DNA from: Actinoplanes flavus
GTDB taxonomy: Bacteria > Actinomycetota > Actinomycetes > Mycobacteriales > Micromonosporaceae
Assembly (NCBI RefSeq): GCF_017592555.1
Contig: NZ_JAGFNS010000036.1
Location: 21,087-85,086, forward strand
Reading direction: 5' to 3'
Length of the DNA stretch: 64,000 nt
Below, piece by piece: positions 42,684-51,282 of this stretch (positions are counted from its first letter, which is position 1; every line of letters starts with the position of its first letter). The translations under genes and the position numbers were made by a program. Under the pieces are notes generated by a model. It was given only the letters and a program-made list of their open reading frames with translations, had not been told where the DNA came from and ran no database searches.

Positions 42684-43292
42684 TCAGCAGGTGGCGTGCG
42701 CCCCGCCGTTCGAGGTCCAGTACATCGTGCCGCCCTGGAACAGCTGGTACCGGCCGCCGCCGCCCGGGGTGTCCGCCTCGTCCGCGATCGGGTAGCGCAG
42801 ACAACCGCGTTCCCAGCCCTTCGCCGCCCACTGGCTGCGAATGGCGCCGTAGACGGGATGCGCGCCGGTCGCCGGCGTCCAGTAGATCGAGCCGCCACGT
42901 TCGAAGTGGTTGTAGCGGCCGACGCCGTCAGGTGTGGTCATTTCGTCGGTGACCGGGTAGCCGTAGCCACCCTCACGCCCGTACTGCCCCCATTTCTGGA
43001 GGATCGCTCCCCACACGACGTGCGCGCCGGTACGCGAATGCCAGAAGACGCTGCCGCCCCGGAACCACTGTTGCCGGCCGCCTCCCGCCGCGTCCGCCTC
43101 CGTCGTCGTGGGACAGCCGAGTTTCCCGTTCTGCGCGTTGAGCGACAGGTACTTGTCCTCGATCGCGCCGTAGACGAGAACGCCGCAGTGATAACTGCCC
43201 TCACCCGCACGCGCCGGCGCGGAACCGATCATCGCGCTCACCGCAAGGCTCGCCGACATGGTGGCAACACCGAAAATCAGCCGCTTGAACAT
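42684..43292 (-). CDS. Secreted LGFP-repeat protein
   Basis: A 202-aa protein with a signal peptide ending ARA-G (about 29). Three repeats of about 50 residues follow, each with Y-G-AI, a Gly-rich LGCP/YGYP/LRYP turn and a (F/W)xxGxxFW/IYW motif, typical of LGFP repeats. These occur in cell-wall-associated proteins of actinomycetes and may bind mycomembrane or arabinogalactan-type polymers. ATG 43292 has GGAGG five bases upstream. It ends with HATC, so the last repeat is short. Confidence 0.8.
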   Translation of the reverse strand: MFKRLIFGVATMSASLAVSAMIGSAPARAGEGSYHCGVLVYGAIEDKYLSLNAQNGKLGCPTTTEADAAGGGRQQWFRGGSVFWHSRTGAHVVWGAILQKWGQYGREGGYGYPVTDEMTTPDGVGRYNHFERGGSIYWTPATGAHPVYGAIRSQWAAKGWERGCLRYPIADEADTPGGGGRYQLFQGGTMYWTSNGGAHATC

Positions 43293-43476
43293 CGCATCCT
43301 CCAAATAGTCCGGCTTTTACCTTTCGCGAACTCCGAAAAGGTAGGCATACCACCCAGGGCTCGCGGCCGGCGGAGGTTCGGCACGGCCCCGGCCGGAAGG
43401 ACCGCTGATCTGCCGGATCACCCGAGCCGGCGGGACGCGGCCCGCGGCGGTCCGGCCCGGCGGCCGGGACGACGGT

Positions 43477-44497
43477 TCACCGCCCGGGCGGGGCGGTGCT
43501 TTCGCGGATGACGAGTTTCGTCGCGAGTTCGATGCCGGTCTGCGAGACGGGTTCGCCGCGGCCGAGGGCGAGTGCCAGCTCGGTCGCGGCCATGGCCATC
43601 TCGGTGAGCGGCTGGTGCACGGTGGTCAGCGCCGGGTGGAGCATCGCCGCGACCGGCAGGTCGTCGAAGCCGACCACGCTCAGGTCGTCCGGGATGCGCA
43701 GTGCGCGTTCGCGTGCCGCCCGGTAGACGCCGACCGCCTGCAGGTCGTTGCCGGCGAAGATGGCGGTGGGCCGTTGCGGACGGTCCAGGAGTTCCAGCGC
43801 CGCGCGGTGGCCGCCCTCCTCGGTGAGCGGCGCGCGGACGACGTCCTGGTCGCGTGTCGGCAGGCCGGCCGCCTGCAGGGCGGAGCGGTGCCCGTCCAGC
43901 CGCGCCTGGCAGAAGAGGTGGCCGGGGCCGCTGACCATGGCGATGTCGCGGTGCCCGAGCCCGGCCAGGTGGCGGGTGGCCGAGCGGCCGCCGGCCCAGT
44001 TGGTCGCGCCGACGAACGGGACGTCCTCGGGGAACTCGCTGGCCGGATCCAGTACGACGAACGGGATGCCCCGCGCGCGAAGCTGGTTCTGCTCGCTGTC
44101 GGAGAGCTGGGCGACCGTGACGATGCAGTCGGACCGGCGGGCGATGGTGTCGTCGATCCAGTAGTGGATCGTGTTGCGGTCGGGGCCGAACTCGGTGAGC
44201 ACCAGGCCGACGCGGTGCTCACGGACGACGCGCTGCACGCCGCGGATGATCTCGAGGCCCCACATGTGCTCGAGGTCGCCGACGACCAGTTCCATGAGGT
44301 TGGTGCGCTGGACCGGGTTGGACTTGCGGTAGCCGTACTGGCTGATCAGCGCCTCGACGCGGGCCCCGGGTCTCGGCGGCGACACCGGAGCGGCCGTTGA
44401 TGACTTTGGAGACGGTCGGGATGGAGACGCCGGCGGTCTGTGCGATGTAGGAGATGGTGACCGGTTTGACGGTGCCGGCCGGCGGCTGCTCGGTCAC
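43477..44497 (-). pseudogene. LacI-family regulator broken by a one-base frameshift
   Basis: The helix-turn-helix region (VTISYIAQTAGVSIPTVSKVINGRSGVAAETR) reads from GTG 44497, which has GAGGGAG upstream. The sugar-binding half (ARVEALISQYGYRKS to the stop at 43477) is intact but in another frame. The junction is a run of four C (plus strand 44364-44367) where three would restore the frame. It is either a recent null mutation or a sequencing error. The gene ends before the GH43 gene with which it shares strand and about 10-bp spacing, so it was the local regulator of that gene. Sensor residues otherwise look normal. Confidence 0.8.
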
Positions 44498-44507
44498 TGG
44501 TTCTCCC

Positions 44508-45992
44508 TCACCGGATCGGCTCGTAGTCGAACCAGTCGAACAGGACCGTACCCGCGGTGGCGAACATGCCGATCACGCGCCCGGTGAAGCCGCCGGCCAC
44601 CTCGGTCGACAGATATCGCCCGTCGAGCTGGGCCAGCGTCTGGAACGTACCGTCCGCGGTCTCGATCCCGAGGTGCAGTTCGTCCGGCCCTTGGGTGGGG
44701 TGCCAGTGGCCGTCGGGGGTGGCGATGACGTCGATGCGCAGCCGCACGGGCCCGGCGGCCAGCGGCCTGGTGGTCACGGTGTGCAGCACGGAGCCGAGGC
44801 GGGCGGTGACGCGCACGATGCCGTCACCGGCCTCCAGCTCGTAGTGGTGACGTTCGTCGAGGCGTACGGCCAGGCCACCGCGTCCCGCCCCGGGATCGAG
44901 CAGGACCCGTACCCGGCAGGAGGGATGTTGCTGGCGCCGGCCGACGAAGGTGACGCCGGGATTGTCGAGGGAGGGGCCGCGGGCGTGCAGGGCGAGCCAG
45001 CCGGGCCGGTCGGTGGTGGACCAGCTTCCGGCCGGCCGGGATCGTACCGAGATCCACCGGGGATGCAGGTCGAGGTCGTCGAAGTCGTCGCGGACCTGCG
45101 GCGGGGCCGGTGGCGGCACGGGCCAGGGTGCGGTCATCTCGGGCGTGAGGTCGCCGGGCGCCGGCCATCCGTCGGTCCACGCGACGGGCACCAGGTAGGT
45201 TTCCCGGCCGAGCACGTGCCAGCCGGGGGTGCCGCCGCCGGGCCGCACTCCGAGCAGGACCATCCACCAGGAGCCGTCGGGCCCTTGGACGAGGTCGGCG
45301 TGGCCGGTGTTCTGGATGGGCCGGTTGCTGCCCCGGTGGGTCAGGATCGGGTTCGCCGGGCAGGGCTCGAACGGCCCGTTCGGTGAGGTGGCGCGGGCGA
45401 TCGAGATGGCGTGTCCCCGTTCGGTTCCGCCTTCGGCGATCAGCAGGTACCAGTGTTCGCCGATCCGGTAGAGGTGCGGGGCTTCCGGCGCCTGGGCGTG
45501 CGGGCCGCCGGACCACAGGCGGTGCGGGCCGTCGAGGGTGCGGCCGGTGGTGGGGTCGAGGCGTATCTGGGAGATGCCGGCGTAGGTGCACCAGCAGTTG
45601 CCGTCGTCGTCCCAGGCGAGGTCGGGGTCGATGCCGATGCCCGGCACGGGGACCGGATCCGACCAGGGGCCGCGGGCGTCGTCCGCGGTGAGGATCATGG
45701 AGCCGCCGCCGGGTGCGACGTTGGTGGTGATCAGCCAGAACCGTCCGTCGTGGTGGCGCAGCGTCGGCGCGTAGACGCCGCCCGAGGAGGGTGTGCCCGG
45801 CGGCAGGGTCAGCTGGCCGGGGCGGTCCAGGGCGTTGCCGATCTGCTCCCAGTTGACCAGGTCGCGGCTGTGGAAGATCGGTACGCCGGGAAAGTACTCG
45901 AAGCTGGAGCAGGCGAGGTAGTAGTCGTCGCCGACCCGGCAGACGCTGGGGTCCGGATGCATGCCGGCGATCACCGGGTTGGTGAAGGTCAT
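44508..45992 (-). CDS. GH43 beta-xylosidase/alpha-L-arabinofuranosidase
   Basis: A 494-aa glycoside hydrolase. The five-bladed propeller carries the base D14 in MHPDPSV, a modulating Asp in GIDPDLAWD (about 122-124) and acid E170 in QAPEAPHLY. A C-terminal beta-sandwich (about 330-494) is the usual GH43 accessory domain. No signal peptide is seen, so it should work in the cytoplasm on imported xylo- or arabino-oligosaccharides. ATG 45992 follows a purine-rich site. The frame upstream runs into a CBM2 fragment and is not used. Confidence 0.88.
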   Translation of the reverse strand: MTFTNPVIAGMHPDPSVCRVGDDYYLACSSFEYFPGVPIFHSRDLVNWEQIGNALDRPGQLTLPPGTPSSGGVYAPTLRHHDGRFWLITTNVAPGGGSMILTADDARGPWSDPVPVPGIGIDPDLAWDDDGNCWCTYAGISQIRLDPTTGRTLDGPHRLWSGGPHAQAPEAPHLYRIGEHWYLLIAEGGTERGHAISIARATSPNGPFEPCPANPILTHRGSNRPIQNTGHADLVQGPDGSWWMVLLGVRPGGGTPGWHVLGRETYLVPVAWTDGWPAPGDLTPEMTAPWPVPPPAPPQVRDDFDDLDLHPRWISVRSRPAGSWSTTDRPGWLALHARGPSLDNPGVTFVGRRQQHPSCRVRVLLDPGAGRGGLAVRLDERHHYELEAGDGIVRVTARLGSVLHTVTTRPLAAGPVRLRIDVIATPDGHWHPTQGPDELHLGIETADGTFQTLAQLDGRYLSTEVAGGFTGRVIGMFATAGTVLFDWFDYEPIR

Positions 45993-46054
45993 CCGGTCTT
46001 CTTCTCCCACGTGGTAGCGGAACTTTCCGATCTCACGGTCCAGGTCGGCAACAG

Positions 46055-46330
46055 CTACGCCGACAAGCTCAACGCCATGCTCGGCGCCCGCTGCCCGGCG
46101 GCGAACGTCCAGCCCAGGCTCCAGCCGGTGATCGGGTCGCCCACATCGGTCACCCGTACGTCGGCGGTGAACCCGCCGGGCCATTGCGCCGACACCGCAT
46201 ACGTCACCCGGCAGCCGGTGGCCGCCTGCGCACTGGTCGCCGTCGTCACGCCCGCGACCAGCGGGACGGCCGGGAGGACGGCGACCAGACCCGCGCGGGA
46301 TCGCGTTCTTCGTGTGCTCCGCACGTTCAT
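46055..46330 (-). pseudogene. Truncated secreted CBM2 protein
   Basis: From ATG 46330, with AGAGGAAG upstream, 91 residues read as a signal peptide (AQAA) and the first half of a CBM2: CRVTYAVSAQWPGGFTADVRVTDVGDPITGWSLGWTFAAGQ. The second half (the WNA and Asn-rich strands and the closing Cys) is absent, and translation stops after SLSA. It is a remnant of a secreted xylanolytic or cellulolytic enzyme whose catalytic part was lost, leaving its promoter upstream of GH43. A secreted stub could still be made. Confidence 0.6.
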
Positions 46331-46358
46331 GAGGTTCTTCCTCTTTCACGGCAGGCTT

Positions 46359-46369
46359 GGAAAGTTTCC
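46359..46369. promoter_or_regulatory. GAAANTTTC-type operator upstream of CBM2/GH43
   Basis: GGAAAGTTTCC is a perfect 11-bp palindrome with the same GAAAGTTTC core as the site before the GH10 gene at 6607-6617. It lies about 30 bp before the CBM2 start. Confidence 0.55.
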
Positions 46370-46408
46370 GGTTTCGGGCACCCTACCAGCACCATTCATG
46401 TCCGCCTA

Positions 46409-46421
46409 TGAAAGCGCTACC
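46409..46421. promoter_or_regulatory. Second LacI-type half-palindrome (GAAAGCGCTACC)
   Basis: TGAAAGCGCTACC contains the AGCGCT centre typical of LacI-family operators. It lies 40 bp beyond the GAAANTTTC palindrome. It may be the site of the frameshifted LacI regulator downstream. Confidence 0.35.
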
Positions 46422-46604
46422 CTCCCCCGAGGTCAGGTGTGGGTTCCGCTGGCGTCGGCGTCGGCGGCGTCGTGTCAGCGGCCGTGTCAGAGCGATGACC
46501 GTCCGGTGTCAGGGGCCCCGGCGATCGTGGTTCTCGTGAACGGCTCGACGACGACAGCCACGACATCCGCCCCCGCCGACGGGGCTCGACCTGAGGAGAA
46601 CACG

Positions 46605-47702
46605 ATGCCGAGTTTCGACACCGCGACCCCGATCACCACCGGCCAGGAGCGTCCGGAGCTGCAGCAGATCCTGGAGACCTTCGTGGACGCCGGCTTCGCC
46701 AGCGTGGAGATGCGCATCCACGACGATCAGGGCGACTGGGTCGGCCGCGCCGGGGTGAGCGAGTTGGGCGGGACCGCCGGGCCGCCGGCCGGCGGACAGG
46801 TCTGGGCGGGCAGCGTGATGAAGACGTTCACCGCCACCCTCGTGCTGCAACTGGTCGCCGACGGTGAACTCGGACTGGACGACCCGGTGGCCGGCCACCT
46901 TCCCGACCTCGGGCTGGACGAGCGGATCACCGTCCGGATGCTGCTGCGGCACACCAGCGGGCTCTACAACTACACCGGCGAGCCCGACGCCGACGGAACG
47001 TTCCGGATGGGGCTGCCCTCCCAGGGCAAGGACTGGGTGGACAACCGGTTCCACACCTACCGGTCCGAGGAACTGGTGCGGTTCGCGCTGGCCCAGCCGG
47101 CACGGTTCGAGCCGGACACCGACCAGAGCTACTCCAACACCAACTACACGGTGGCCCTGCTGCTGATCGAGAAGGTCACCGGGCGTTCGTACGCGGAAGA
47201 GGCGCGACGGCGCATCCTCGGGCCGCTCGGGCTGTCGGGCACCGTGGTGTCGGCCACCTCGCCGGACCTGCCCGGCGCGCACGCCCACGGCTACTACCGC
47301 TACCAGGACGGCGACGAGTGGAAGGTGGTCGACGTCAGCCGCCAGAACCCGTCCCTGCTGGCCGGCGCCGGTGACCTGATCTCGACGGCGGGTGACCTCA
47401 GCACCTTCGTCTCCGCGCTGCTGGGCGGCCGGCTGCTGCCGGCTTCGATGCTGGCCGAGATGCTCACGCCGTACGGAAAATTTCATATCGGTCTGGGGTT
47501 GTGGGTGCAGGATCTGGGCCCGGGCAACGGCACCATCGTGCACCACAACGGCGGCGCCCCCGGCGGCTACGGGGCACTGATGATCAGCACACCCGATGGC
47601 CGTAAGACCCTGACCGCGTCGCTGACCACCGGGGACCGCGACCCGGCGGAGGTGTTCCCCCCGGCGCTGGGCGGCCTGATCCAGGCGGTGTTCCTGCCGT
47701 AG
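46605..47702 (+). CDS. Serine beta-lactamase-fold hydrolase (class C/esterase type)
   Basis: A 365-aa protein. The active-site motifs of the family are present: S70-V-M-K73, Y176-S-N178, and HNGG near 315 in place of KTG. There is no signal peptide, unlike true beta-lactamases and DD-carboxypeptidases, so a cytoplasmic esterase or peptidase role is more likely. GAGGAG lies six bases before ATG 46605. It is a single gene. Substrate class cannot be assigned from motifs alone. Confidence 0.85.
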   Translation: MPSFDTATPITTGQERPELQQILETFVDAGFASVEMRIHDDQGDWVGRAGVSELGGTAGPPAGGQVWAGSVMKTFTATLVLQLVADGELGLDDPVAGHLPDLGLDERITVRMLLRHTSGLYNYTGEPDADGTFRMGLPSQGKDWVDNRFHTYRSEELVRFALAQPARFEPDTDQSYSNTNYTVALLLIEKVTGRSYAEEARRRILGPLGLSGTVVSATSPDLPGAHAHGYYRYQDGDEWKVVDVSRQNPSLLAGAGDLISTAGDLSTFVSALLGGRLLPASMLAEMLTPYGKFHIGLGLWVQDLGPGNGTIVHHNGGAPGGYGALMISTPDGRKTLTASLTTGDRDPAEVFPPALGGLIQAVFLP

Positions 47703-47718
47703 GGCGCGGCCGGCGCCC
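47702..47718. terminator. Short GC hairpin between convergent genes
   Basis: GGGCGC and GCGCCC with a 5-nt loop begin at the last base of the hydrolase stop codon and end eight bases before the ArsR-type stop. Confidence 0.45.
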
Positions 47719-47726
47719 GGAGCGGC

Positions 47727-48053
47727 TCAGACCACGGGTTCGGAGTCGCGACGGGCGCTGGCCAGGATGGCGGGCAGCAGGCCGGGGAAACGGGATTCGA
47801 GGTCGGCGGTGCGCAGCGAATTCAGGATGGCGGTGCCCTGGTAGCGCTGCTCGATGAGGCCGGCCTCGCGCAGCACCCGGAAGTGGTGGGTGGAGGTGGA
47901 CTTGCCGACCGGGAGCCCGAACGACAGACAGGCCTGCTTATGCTGACCGTCGGCGAGCCGGCACACGATCATGCGGCGGATCGGATCGGCGAGCGCGGAC
48001 AGGATCGTGTCCAGGCGGAAGTTCTCCGGGCTCGGATGCTCCAGGGTACGCAT
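47727..48053 (-). CDS. ArsR-type winged-helix regulator
   Basis: A 108-aa protein: ILSALADPIRRMIVCRLADGQHKQACLSFGLPVGKSTSTHHFRVLREAGLIEQRYQG is an ArsR-type HTH without a clear metal site. ATG 48053 has GGAGAG upstream. It is divergent from the LLM oxidoreductase gene. A GTACGA-N6-TCGTAC palindrome lies between them and is a likely operator. It probably senses a small molecule or thiol. Confidence 0.8.
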   Translation of the reverse strand: MRTLEHPSPENFRLDTILSALADPIRRMIVCRLADGQHKQACLSFGLPVGKSTSTHHFRVLREAGLIEQRYQGTAILNSLRTADLESRFPGLLPAILASARRDSEPVV

Positions 48054-48114
48054 CGATGGCTCTCCGCAAAGTCGCGCTTGAAGTACGCCGCTCATCGTAC
48101 TAACGTCGCCCTTT

Positions 48115-48132
48115 GTACGAACATCATCGTAC
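48115..48132. promoter_or_regulatory. Inverted repeat GTACGA-N6-TCGTAC
   Basis: The arms are exact. A third half-site, TCGTAC, lies at 48095-48100. The repeat is centred between the divergent ArsR-type and LLM genes and is probably the ArsR-type operator. Confidence 0.55.
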
Positions 48133-48235
48133 TACCCGGGCATGGTGAAGGCGGCCGTCAACCACGACGACGGCTCCCCTCCCCGATGCGGCCTTCGGCC
48201 GCGTGCTGCTCATCGCCTGACGACAGGAGAAGACC

Positions 48236-49102
48236 ATGCGACGGTACGGGCTATGGGCGCCCGCCGGCATCTGGCCGACCGACCCGGACGCGGTCGCGGA
48301 GGCCGCCCGCGAGATCGAACACCTGGGCTTCGGGGCGTTCTGGGTCGGCGGCAGCCCCGCTGACGACCTGGCGCTGGCCGAGGCGATCCTCGCCGCCACC
48401 AGCAGCCTCACGGTCGGCACCAGCATCGTGGACATCTGGACCAGCGACGGCGACCGGCTGGCGGCCTCGCACGCACGGATCCGGCAGGCGTACCCCGGCC
48501 GGTTCTATCTCGGCGTGGGCTCGGGGCACGCTCCGACCGCCGAGTCCCGCGGCCAGGCCTACACCCGCCCGCTGACCCGGCTGCGGGACTTCCTCACCGG
48601 CCCGCTGTCCGACGTGCCGGCGAAGGAGCGGATGATCGCCGCGCTCGGCCCGAAGACCCTGCGGACGGCGGCTGAGCTGACCGCCGGCGCCCTGCCGTAC
48701 CTGATGCCGCCCGCGCACACGGCCGAGGCGCGCCGGATCCTCGGGGACGGGCCGCTGCTCGTACCGGAACAGAAGGTCTTCCTCGGCACGGACCCGGCCG
48801 TGGCCCGCACGGCGGGCCGGCGGGCGCTGCGGATCTATCTACAGTTGCCCAACTACACCCGGCAGCTGATCCGGTACGGGCAGGACGACTCGGATCTGGC
48901 CGGTGCGGGCAGCGACCGGTTCATCGACGCGGCCGTCGTGTGGGGCGACGACGACCGGGTCCGCACCGGCATCGACGCCCACCTGGACGCGGGCGCCGAC
49001 CACGTGGCGGTCCAGGTCCTCACCGAGGAGGGCTCCCCGCGCCGACTGCCTCTGGCCGAGTGGCGGCGGCTGGCCGCCCTGCTCGACCTCGATCAGGCCT
49101 GA
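48236..49102 (+). CDS. LLM-class F420-dependent oxidoreductase
   Basis: A 288-aa luciferase-like barrel protein: MRRYGLWAPAG, EHLGFGAFWVGG, LGVGSGHAP and GPKTLRTAAELTAGALPYLMPPAHT are typical of the F420-dependent subgroup of actinomycetes. It should transfer hydride between F420H2 and an unknown substrate. AGGAGAAGACC precedes ATG 48236. It is probably repressed by the divergent ArsR-type protein. Confidence 0.85.
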   Translation: MRRYGLWAPAGIWPTDPDAVAEAAREIEHLGFGAFWVGGSPADDLALAEAILAATSSLTVGTSIVDIWTSDGDRLAASHARIRQAYPGRFYLGVGSGHAPTAESRGQAYTRPLTRLRDFLTGPLSDVPAKERMIAALGPKTLRTAAELTAGALPYLMPPAHTAEARRILGDGPLLVPEQKVFLGTDPAVARTAGRRALRIYLQLPNYTRQLIRYGQDDSDLAGAGSDRFIDAAVVWGDDDRVRTGIDAHLDAGADHVAVQVLTEEGSPRRLPLAEWRRLAALLDLDQA

Positions 49103-49135
49103 TCGCGGAGAAGCCGCCGCGTGATGCCCGGGCCG

Positions 49136-49990
49136 TCATGCCGCGGCCCGGGCGCAGCGGTCCGCGGCCGCCACGAAAGCCCGGACCCGCGCCGTCTCCC
49201 GCCCGGTGGGCCACACCGGACCCCAGCACAACGGCGGCGCGTCCCGCAGCGGCACGTAGACCACGTCGGGGCGGGTGTAGAAGCGGGTGACGTGCTCGCC
49301 GACGACGAACGCCCCCTGCCCCGCGCCCACGAGCGTCAACACCTCCTGGAACGTCTCGGCGGTAGGCGCGTCCCCTGCGGGGGCGACCGCGGAAAGTGAG
49401 CACGGCGCCGTGACCAGGCGGACACGGGCGAGATCCTTGACCGACAGGGCCGCCGCCCGCGCGAACGGGTGGCCGGCCGGGACGGCGAGCATCCGCTGCT
49501 CGGTCAGCAGAACGGGGCCGACGGTGAGCCCCGGCCGGTCCAGTGGGAGACAGCCGACGAGCACGTCGATCTGGTCCGCGTGCAGGCGCTCGACGGCGCC
49601 GCCGGACTGCACCTCCCGGGCCTCGACCGCGCAGTCCGGGTGTCCACGCCGGAACCGCTTCGCCACGGTCATGACGAGCTGGCCCGCCGCCGCGCCGACG
49701 TAGCCGACCCGCAGCGTTCCGGTGAGCCCACGGCCGTGCGCGACGGCTCGTGCCATCGCCGCCACGACCCCGTCGTACGCCGGCTTGAGGTCTTCGTAAA
49801 GCCGACGACCGGTCGGGGTGAGCGTCACCCGGCGGCTGGTGCGCTCGAACAGCGGCACGCCGACGCGCCGTTCGAGCACCCGCACGACCTGGCTGACCCG
49901 CGTCGTCGTGACGCCGAGCCGCCGCCCGGCCTGGCCGAAATGCAGCTCCTCGGCCAGGGCCAGGAAGACCTCGATCTCGTGCCGTTCCAC
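49136..49990 (-). CDS. LysR-family transcriptional regulator
   Basis: A 284-aa regulator. The N-terminal HTH is EIEVFLALAEELHFGQAGRRLGVTTTRVSQVVRVLERRVGVPLFERTSRRV; the C-terminal effector domain spans about 90-284. GTG 49990 is used because GAGGGGCGGG lies upstream and the HTH starts at once. It is divergent from the SnoaL-like gene, with a perfect 11-bp inverted repeat between them, so it likely controls that gene and itself. Confidence 0.88.
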   Translation of the reverse strand: MERHEIEVFLALAEELHFGQAGRRLGVTTTRVSQVVRVLERRVGVPLFERTSRRVTLTPTGRRLYEDLKPAYDGVVAAMARAVAHGRGLTGTLRVGYVGAAAGQLVMTVAKRFRRGHPDCAVEAREVQSGGAVERLHADQIDVLVGCLPLDRPGLTVGPVLLTEQRMLAVPAGHPFARAAALSVKDLARVRLVTAPCSLSAVAPAGDAPTAETFQEVLTLVGAGQGAFVVGEHVTRFYTRPDVVYVPLRDAPPLCWGPVWPTGRETARVRAFVAAADRCARAAA

Positions 49991-50003
49991 GGTTCCCGCC
50001 CCT

Positions 50004-50030
50004 CGATCGTGAAGCAGAGCTTCACGATCG
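50004..50030. promoter_or_regulatory. LysR operator: perfect 11-bp inverted repeat
   Basis: CGATCGTGAAG and its exact complement are separated by 5 nt, 14 bp upstream of the LysR start. A further CACGATCGTG palindrome at 50066-50075 overlaps the SnoaL gene's ribosome-site region. Together they resemble the recognition and activation sites of a LysR promoter. Confidence 0.7.
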
Positions 50031-50081
50031 TTGCACAGGTCGGCGTTGTCACGGACTCGTCGACTCACGATCGTGGAGGCC

Positions 50082-50576
50082 ATGTACGTCACCGAAGACC
50101 GTGCCCTGTCCACCGGCGACACCGATGCCGACCTGCGCGACCGGATCGAGATCGTCGACGCCCTCTACCGTTTCGGCCTCGGGCAGGACCTCGCCGACCG
50201 CGACCTCTTCGCCTCCGCGTTCGCCGAGTCCGCGGAGCTGGACTTCCGGCCCGCCGCGAGGCGATGGGGCGCCGACATCCCGGTGATGGTCGGCCGCGAC
50301 ACCATCGTCGACACGATCCTCACCGACTTCGCCGGCCGCGTGGACACCACGCACGTCGTCACGAACCCGCGGGTACGTGTCGGCGACGACAGCGCCTCGT
50401 TGACGGCGCTCGTCGAGGCACAGCACCTTCTCACCGCCGACCACTCCGTACACGCGCTGCTCAAGAACCGCTACGACGTCGACCTCGTGCGGGACGGGCG
50501 CCGATGGGTCGTGCGGCGGATGGTCATCGAGAACGTCTGGTACACCGGCGATCCGGCCGCCATCTTCGGCGGATGA
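50082..50576 (+). CDS. SnoaL-like domain protein
   Basis: A 164-aa protein of the nuclear-transport-factor-2 fold: IEIVDALYRFGLGQDLADRDLFASAFAESAELDF, HVVTNPRVRV and RWVVRRMVIENVWYTGD. Members are polyketide cyclases, dehydratases or hydroxylases; this one is of the stand-alone LysR-linked kind. GGAGG lies very close to ATG 50082. The substrate is unknown. Its stop is only four bases from the convergent secreted-protein stop. Confidence 0.8.
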   Translation: MYVTEDRALSTGDTDADLRDRIEIVDALYRFGLGQDLADRDLFASAFAESAELDFRPAARRWGADIPVMVGRDTIVDTILTDFAGRVDTTHVVTNPRVRVGDDSASLTALVEAQHLLTADHSVHALLKNRYDVDLVRDGRRWVVRRMVIENVWYTGDPAAIFGG

Positions 50577-50579
50577 CCC

Positions 50580-51056
50580 TTACGAGACGGTGTAGTGGTA
50601 GTTGGCGCCGTATTGGGAGTCGTACTCCGTGCAGCCGGTCCGGTCGTTGCCCTGGAACCACAGCTCCAGGTCCTTGCCGCCGACCGGCAGGTCGATACTG
50701 GCCGGCGCCTTGACGTTGTGCCGGGTCTCGTCGAGGCGGGTGACCACCTTCCGCTGGATCGGGCCACCGTCGACGCGGTAGTGGACACTGATGCTCCAGG
50801 CGTCGCCGCCGGCGTACTGGCTGCGGCACCGGGTGAGTCTCGCCAGGTCGTAGTCGACCAGGACGGGCCGGCCGGCTTCCAGGGTGCCCTCCGTCCACTC
50901 GGTCCCGTCCGCCCCGAAGTGCAGGACGGGGGTGGCGGCGGCGATGGTCGCGGCTTCGGCCGGCGCCGCCACCGCGGCCAGGGCCACCAGGCTAAGCGTG
51001 GGGATCTGGATGACGGCCGCGAGGGTCCGGCGGCGCCTCGGGTTGATGCCATGCAT
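50580..51056 (-). CDS. Small secreted protein, DUF6209-like
   Basis: A 158-aa protein with a signal peptide cleaved near AEAATIAAA. The mature part reads FGADGTEWTEGTLEAGRPVLVDYDLARLTRC, then WSISVHYRVDGG, LELWFQGNDRTGC and YDSQYGANYHY. This resembles DUF6209, a predicted beta-sandwich of unknown function; the assignment is from memory and not searched. Two Cys may form a disulfide. GAGGAG precedes ATG 51056. A 16-bp motif at 51119-51134, repeated at 51283-51298, may regulate it. Confidence 0.7.
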   Translation of the reverse strand: MHGINPRRRRTLAAVIQIPTLSLVALAAVAAPAEAATIAAATPVLHFGADGTEWTEGTLEAGRPVLVDYDLARLTRCRSQYAGGDAWSISVHYRVDGGPIQRKVVTRLDETRHNVKAPASIDLPVGGKDLELWFQGNDRTGCTEYDSQYGANYHYTVS

Positions 51057-51118
51057 CGCTTTGCTCCTCGCAGATCGCTGTGGTGTGTGCCGCACTCGCC
51101 GCGACACCACAGCGAATC

Positions 51119-51134
51119 CTGCAAGTTCTTTCAG
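51119..51134. repeat. First copy of a 16-bp CTGCAAG...CTTTCAG motif
   Basis: CTGCAAGTTCTTTCAG differs from the second copy at 51283-51298 (CTGCAAGAACTTTCAG) at two central bases. It recalls the TGCAAG/CTTTC elements of actinomycete maltose-type LacI operators. It lies 63 bp before the secreted-protein gene. Confidence 0.45.
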
Positions 51135-51282
51135 ATCCAGTCAACGCCGATCATCACGTGCGGCAGCCCTCAAGGGTCTTGACGTCATGAACGGAAGCGA
51201 TTCGACAGAGGTCTCGGGCGTTCAAAAAGTACATTGATGAACAAGGTGCGCTTAGTCACTGCCGGCCGTCGAACGAACCACA

